DNA of 64,000 bases from Terrisporobacter petrolearius. Its GTDB lineage: Bacteria; Bacillota; Clostridia; Peptostreptococcales; Peptostreptococcaceae. Every line of letters starts with the position of its first letter. Positions within the stretch are counted from its first letter, which is position 1. The notes under the pieces were generated by a model, which saw only the letters and a list, made by a program, of their open reading frames with translations, ran no database searches and was not told where the DNA came from. Location: positions 166,585 through 230,584 of the forward strand of contig NZ_JAHZMO010000002.1 in NCBI RefSeq assembly GCF_020748185.1. Direction: 5' to 3'. This document shows, piece after piece, positions 60,735-64,000 of this stretch. Position numbers and translations under genes: made by a program.

Positions 60735-61403
60735 TTAATTATTTGATTTTAGAATTGGCACACATAAATATATCTCTGATTTTACTTCAGAAATATAAAC
60801 TTTTAATTCATTTATTTTATGATTTTCTAGTAAATCTTTTATTATGTAGCTCTTTATTTTATCTTTTGTTTGTAAATTTAGCTCTTTCAATAATGCTAAA
60901 CTTCTTTTTTTAATCTTTTGTGCTTCTACATTATTTTTATCATTATTAAGTACTTTGTTACAACAATTAATAGATTTAAGATATCTTCCTGATTTTTTAT
61001 AAAGAAATGCACATGTTAATAAGTAACTGCTATCATGTTCAAATATATTGCAAAATAATAAGTAAATTTTTAAAGATTCTTCATACTTTTCATTTTTCAA
61101 TAAATCTTCTGCTTCTTGCAGTTTCTTATCTACTTTTGTTTTTAATTTAGATATTTTGTTTTTGTAAAGTTCCTTATATTCCCCCAGATGCTCAATTGAT
61201 TTATCATTTACAGCATCCCTATATTCATCGTAAGACATTTCTACACCAAGATGTTTTAACACACTATCTAAAGTTTCTTTTTTTACTAGCTTTTTATAGT
61301 TTTCTATGATGTATATATTTGTTACGGAAACATTAGATCGGGCTGATAATGCCTCTTGGGAATAACCTATACTTATTCTTATTTCCTTCAAGTTTATCCA
61401 CAT
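60735..61403 (-). CDS. XRE-family HTH protein with TPR-like repeats
   Basis: 222 aa from ATG 61403 (AAGGTAG 5 nt upstream; the ORF opens 24 nt earlier). HTH: LKEIRISIGYSQEALSARSN then VSVTNIYIIENYKK. After a helical linker (YKNKISKLKTKVDKKLQEAE) come TPR-like helices (NEKYEESLKIYLLFCNIFEH, SGRYLKSINCCNKVLNNDKN). The layout recalls RRNPP-type peptide-binding regulators, although the TPR array is short. No adjacent signal-peptide gene was found. Confidence 0.78.
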   Translation of the reverse strand: MWINLKEIRISIGYSQEALSARSNVSVTNIYIIENYKKLVKKETLDSVLKHLGVEMSYDEYRDAVNDKSIEHLGEYKELYKNKISKLKTKVDKKLQEAEDLLKNEKYEESLKIYLLFCNIFEHDSSYLLTCAFLYKKSGRYLKSINCCNKVLNNDKNNVEAQKIKKRSLALLKELNLQTKDKIKSYIIKDLLENHKINELKVYISEVKSEIYLCVPILKSNN

Positions 61404-61557
61404 AACTACCTTATCCACCCTTTTCATATAAAGTTTATTACAAATAAATTATAATTAATTTTCCTATAAATGTCTCGGTAGAAAACCGGTAGATTTATAA
61501 ATTTGCTATTTTTTTACAGTATTTATTCCTAAATATGTATAAATAGTTTTTTTTACT

Positions 61558-61622
61558 AAAAAATGCCCCCTTCATGATAGCAGTTTATAATTTCAACTAT
61601 TTATCATAAATGGAGCACTTTA
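61558..61622 (-). terminator. terminator of the rhodanese lipoprotein gene
   Basis: AAATGCCCCCTTCATGATAG pairs imperfectly with TATTTATCATAAATGGAGCACTTT. It lies about 65 nt past the stop at 61687. Confidence 0.5.
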
Positions 61623-61686
61623 TAAGTCTATAGGGTTAATTTTTATATTTATTATTAAAACATATGTATTTTATAAAATTCCTTTA

Positions 61687-63111
61687 TTAAAAAAATGAAT
61701 TAGGTTCACTCTCAGGTGCATCTTCTGGTAGACCTGCTTCTTTTTTAGGAGAATCTTCTTTTAGGTGCCATTCATACCATCCACCATCATAAACACAAAT
61801 ATTTTTGTATCCCATAGATAAAGCGTAAAAATAAGTTTCACTAGCTCTCCACCCTGTTCCACAATGGAAAGATATATTTTTATCAGAAGTTATACCCCAC
61901 TTGTCCCATCTTTGTTTTATAAGATTATAATTAAACATAGTGTCATCTATATTTCTATAATCTTCCATGTTGTATGGATCAGATCCTGCATATGCAAATC
62001 TGGCATTTTTTATTTCACCAGCATCTTTTATATAAGTATAACCACTTTTTTCACCCTTGTATTCTACAAAACTTCTAACTGAAGCTATAACAGAATTTTT
62101 TGTATCATTTACCATTTTAAGTTCTTCTTCATAATCTATTAAAATTCCTGGATTTTGAGGAACATCACTACCAAAATCTTTAACAGGCTTATATTCATTA
62201 ACTTCACTTTCTAAAGGCATATTCATACTATTAATTAATTTTTTGCCACCATTTAGAAGCCTTACATCCTTAACCCCTGCATACTTCATAACTACACCAA
62301 GTCTAGCTGCTGCTGTTGTATTTAATCCATATACAACTACAGTAGTATCTTTAGTAATTCCCATTTCCTCCAATTTTTGTTTTATCCATTTATCCTTAGG
62401 TCTATTCCAATAACTAAATTTCTTTTCATCACTCATTTTATCATAGTTTGGAAGTATTCTTTCACCTTGTATATGATTTAAACTATCGTCAATTGTAATT
62501 GCAGATGGTATATGACCTTTATTGTAATCACCCTTATCTTTACCAAAAGCAATTTCTACCACCTTATATTCTCCACCTTTAAATGTATCTGGTTTTTTCC
62601 CATCAACCAAATCATATACCCATTGTGGATGAACTAATGTTTCATAATTTTTCATTTTTTCAACAGGTAATTTTTTTGATACATACTCATTAAATCCACC
62701 TGTTAGTATACTTAAATCCGTAAACCCAAGTTCTTTAAATTTATTATATATCTCTTTATCTACCTCATTGTTTGAATATATTACAGTTTTTTTGGACTTA
62801 TCAATTTCTCTTCTTTTTAACTCTATGTCTATCTTAGAAGAATTACTTTCTATGTTTAACCAAGAAGCTGGAAAATCTATAGAGCCATCTATGTGTCCAC
62901 CTGAACCTTCTTTATTATCCCAACCTATATATTGGTACTCTTCTCTTATGTCTATTACTTGTGTTTTTTTGTCAATTTCCTCGTTTAATTGTGATACCTT
63001 AATACTTTTAATATCATTATTATCTTCTTTGTCTGTGCTAGAACATGCAACCGTTATCATGGACATGCTTAATAATGAGATTACTATTAATACTTTTTTT
63101 ACTATATTCAC
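61687..63111 (-). CDS. lipoprotein with three tandem rhodanese domains
   Basis: 474 aa. Signal with lipobox MITVAC (Cys near 23). Three rhodanese folds follow: the first ends VIYSNNEVDKEIYNKFKELG, the second VVVYGLNTTAAARLGVVMKY and the third NISFHCGTGWRASETYFYAL. Only the third keeps the catalytic Cys loop (C-G-T-G-W-R-A-S); in the first and second the Cys is replaced (S-N and G-L). It is a surface-anchored thiosulfate/mercaptopyruvate sulfurtransferase-like protein. About 6 kb from the yedE locus; co-function is possible but not shown. The ribosome site is GGAGGGAAAG. Confidence 0.9.
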   Translation of the reverse strand: MNIVKKVLIVISLLSMSMITVACSSTDKEDNNDIKSIKVSQLNEEIDKKTQVIDIREEYQYIGWDNKEGSGGHIDGSIDFPASWLNIESNSSKIDIELKRREIDKSKKTVIYSNNEVDKEIYNKFKELGFTDLSILTGGFNEYVSKKLPVEKMKNYETLVHPQWVYDLVDGKKPDTFKGGEYKVVEIAFGKDKGDYNKGHIPSAITIDDSLNHIQGERILPNYDKMSDEKKFSYWNRPKDKWIKQKLEEMGITKDTTVVVYGLNTTAAARLGVVMKYAGVKDVRLLNGGKKLINSMNMPLESEVNEYKPVKDFGSDVPQNPGILIDYEEELKMVNDTKNSVIASVRSFVEYKGEKSGYTYIKDAGEIKNARFAYAGSDPYNMEDYRNIDDTMFNYNLIKQRWDKWGITSDKNISFHCGTGWRASETYFYALSMGYKNICVYDGGWYEWHLKEDSPKKEAGLPEDAPESEPNSFF

Positions 63112-63258
63112 TACTTTCCCTCCTATTTTGTAAAATACTGCATTATTAATGCTATCACAGTAGTAATTCTACCTCAAATAGAATATTTCTATAAATTTCC
63201 ATCTATTATAGATTTTTTATATAAGTTATGATTTTTACTATTTATAAGTTGCAAAATT

Positions 63259-63312
63259 GTTGCATACAAAAAAGGCATACACATTTTTGTGTATACCTTT
63301 TTTGTATGCAAC
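63259..63312 (-). terminator. long terminator hairpin of the CPBP gene, CACATTTTTGTG-loop family
   Basis: GTTGCATACAAAAAAGG(C)ATACAC-ATTTTT-GTGTAT(A)CCTTTTTTGTATGCAAC: about 23 paired bases. Confidence 0.85.
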
Positions 63313-63348
63313 AACCTTTACCTAAATTACAATTAATAATGTACATAT

Positions 63349-63924
63349 CTAGTTTAAAAATATAATAACACCTAGGAAATTATTTAACATATGTAAAATA
63401 ATATTGTATTTTATATCCTTTGTTTTAATATAAATATATGTGATTGATATTGAGCCTACTAATCTTGGAAGAGCACTTGATATTACTGATAAAATAATAT
63501 TGTAATTAGAATAACCCCAATTCTCAGTGTGTAAAAGCATAAATAATATAATATTAGTTATTATTACCATATTTTTAACTACATTATTTTTCATGTCTAA
63601 ATAATCAGATGCAATATTAAAATATACACCTCTAAAGATTAATTCCTCCATCAATGGACGAAATGTAAATGCACTTATTAATAATATATTACTAAGTTCC
63701 ATATTAGGAGCATTTCCATATGGCATTTGCTCAGTAATGTGTGAACACAAATACCCCCATAACATACTCATTATTGGCAATGATAACGTTAATAATATAT
63801 ATTTTTTATTATAGTCAAGAAGACTCTTTATAGATATTTTCCTATAAGCATTTTCTAATATTCCATTATTATATGTAAATTGCAATATATATTTGTATAA
63901 AAAGAGGAAAATAATTATGTACAA
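63349..63924 (-). CDS. CPBP family intramembrane metalloprotease
   Basis: 191 aa, six hydrophobic segments. Motif 1 is RPLMEELIFRGVYFN (EExxxR), motif 2 MLLHTENWGYSN (H), motif 3 LHMLNNFLGV (HxxxN/B). These are the Abi/CAAX-like (CPBP) glutamic protease residues, so it should be active. In Firmicutes many act in bacteriocin self-immunity. The frame starts at a TTG (63924) with no clear ribosome site, and a stop lies upstream, so the N-terminus may be frameshifted or truncated. Confidence 0.82.
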   Translation of the reverse strand: MYIIIFLFLYKYILQFTYNNGILENAYRKISIKSLLDYNKKYILLTLSLPIMSMLWGYLCSHITEQMPYGNAPNMELSNILLISAFTFRPLMEELIFRGVYFNIASDYLDMKNNVVKNMVIITNIILFMLLHTENWGYSNYNIILSVISSALPRLVGSISITYIYIKTKDIKYNIILHMLNNFLGVIIFLN

Positions 63925-63935
63925 AAAATATACTT

Positions 63936-64000
63936 TTAAGAATTACCTGAAGAAGAACTATCTAAATAATTAAGTTTAGACTTTAACCTATATGATGGAC
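63936..64000 (-). CDS. partial CDS, C-terminal ~20 residues
   Basis: The frame enters from the right edge and reads PSYRLKSKLNYLDSSSSGNS then stop, 11 nt before the CPBP frame opens. A Ser-rich end like this cannot be assigned. It may instead be the frameshifted 5' part of the CPBP gene region. Confidence 0.35.
   Translation of the reverse strand, partial: PSYRLKSKLNYLDSSSSGNS

Noticed and set aside
1..64000. tRNA, rRNA, tmRNA or RNase P genes
   Set aside because: No cloverleaf with a TTCRANNC arm, no rRNA-like G+C-rich block and no tmRNA tag reading frame were noticed by eye on either strand; a tRNAscan/Infernal run would be needed for certainty.

Overview
The window is AT-rich DNA from a low-GC Gram-positive anaerobe. 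Several things point to the family Peptostreptococcaceae (Clostridioides / Paraclostridium / Paeniclostridium type): strong AAGGAGG-type ribosome sites, many single-copy GNAT acetyltransferases, a DUF1659-DUF2922-YvrJ operon, a YedE selenium module and an LTA-synthase-like sulfatase. The species is inferred from gene content only. Most genes lie on the minus strand. No rRNA, tRNA or CRISPR array was seen.

Left part (1-26.4 kb): an accessory-looking patchwork of short single-gene units, each closed by its own hairpin terminator. It holds GNAT acetyltransferases, small XRE regulators (some paired with a membrane protein), lipoproteins, zinc-ribbon membrane proteins, an aminopeptidase P, an AI-2E-type transporter, ElaA, TfoX-N, DUF4085, HD-phosphohydrolase and VanZ genes. 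There are many broken genes: a GNAT stub, a gene split by a 167-bp repeat element, a lipoprotein frameshifted in a 7-A run, a frameshifted YciI, a truncated DUF2809, and duplicated stubs of an HD gene and an XRE gene.

Middle (26.5-38.4 kb): a defence-like island. An Abi_2/AbiF-type HEPN protein is preceded by two tandem copies of a short hairpin RNA. Each copy has its own consensus promoter, an almost identical 13-nt loop, and stem changes that compensate each other. Next come a 1211-aa YobI-like membrane P-loop ATPase, a TerB_N-domain protein, a broken DUF4275 gene, a two-TM protein, a dead IS3-family element, and a HEPN-like small protein among decayed mobile-element genes.

Right part (38.7-64 kb): more stable chromosome. 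It carries PqqD-like plus OPT peptide transporter, aldehyde dehydrogenase, DEAD-box helicase, Na+/H+ antiporter, LTA-synthase-like sulfatase, and the DUF1659/DUF2922/YvrJ operon. It also has a selenium/sulfur mobilisation locus (cysteine desulfurase-like, YedE, a TusA-like protein, DUF3343), an isolated phage replication/antirepressor cassette, a three-rhodanese lipoprotein and a CPBP protease.

Two signals stand out. The first is the AbiF gene with its duplicated, covarying small RNAs. The second is a dispersed ~166-bp repeat family (four full and two partial copies). Three full copies abut the T-run of a terminator and the fourth splits a reading frame exactly at a T6 tract, which looks like a small mobile element that targets T-tracts.
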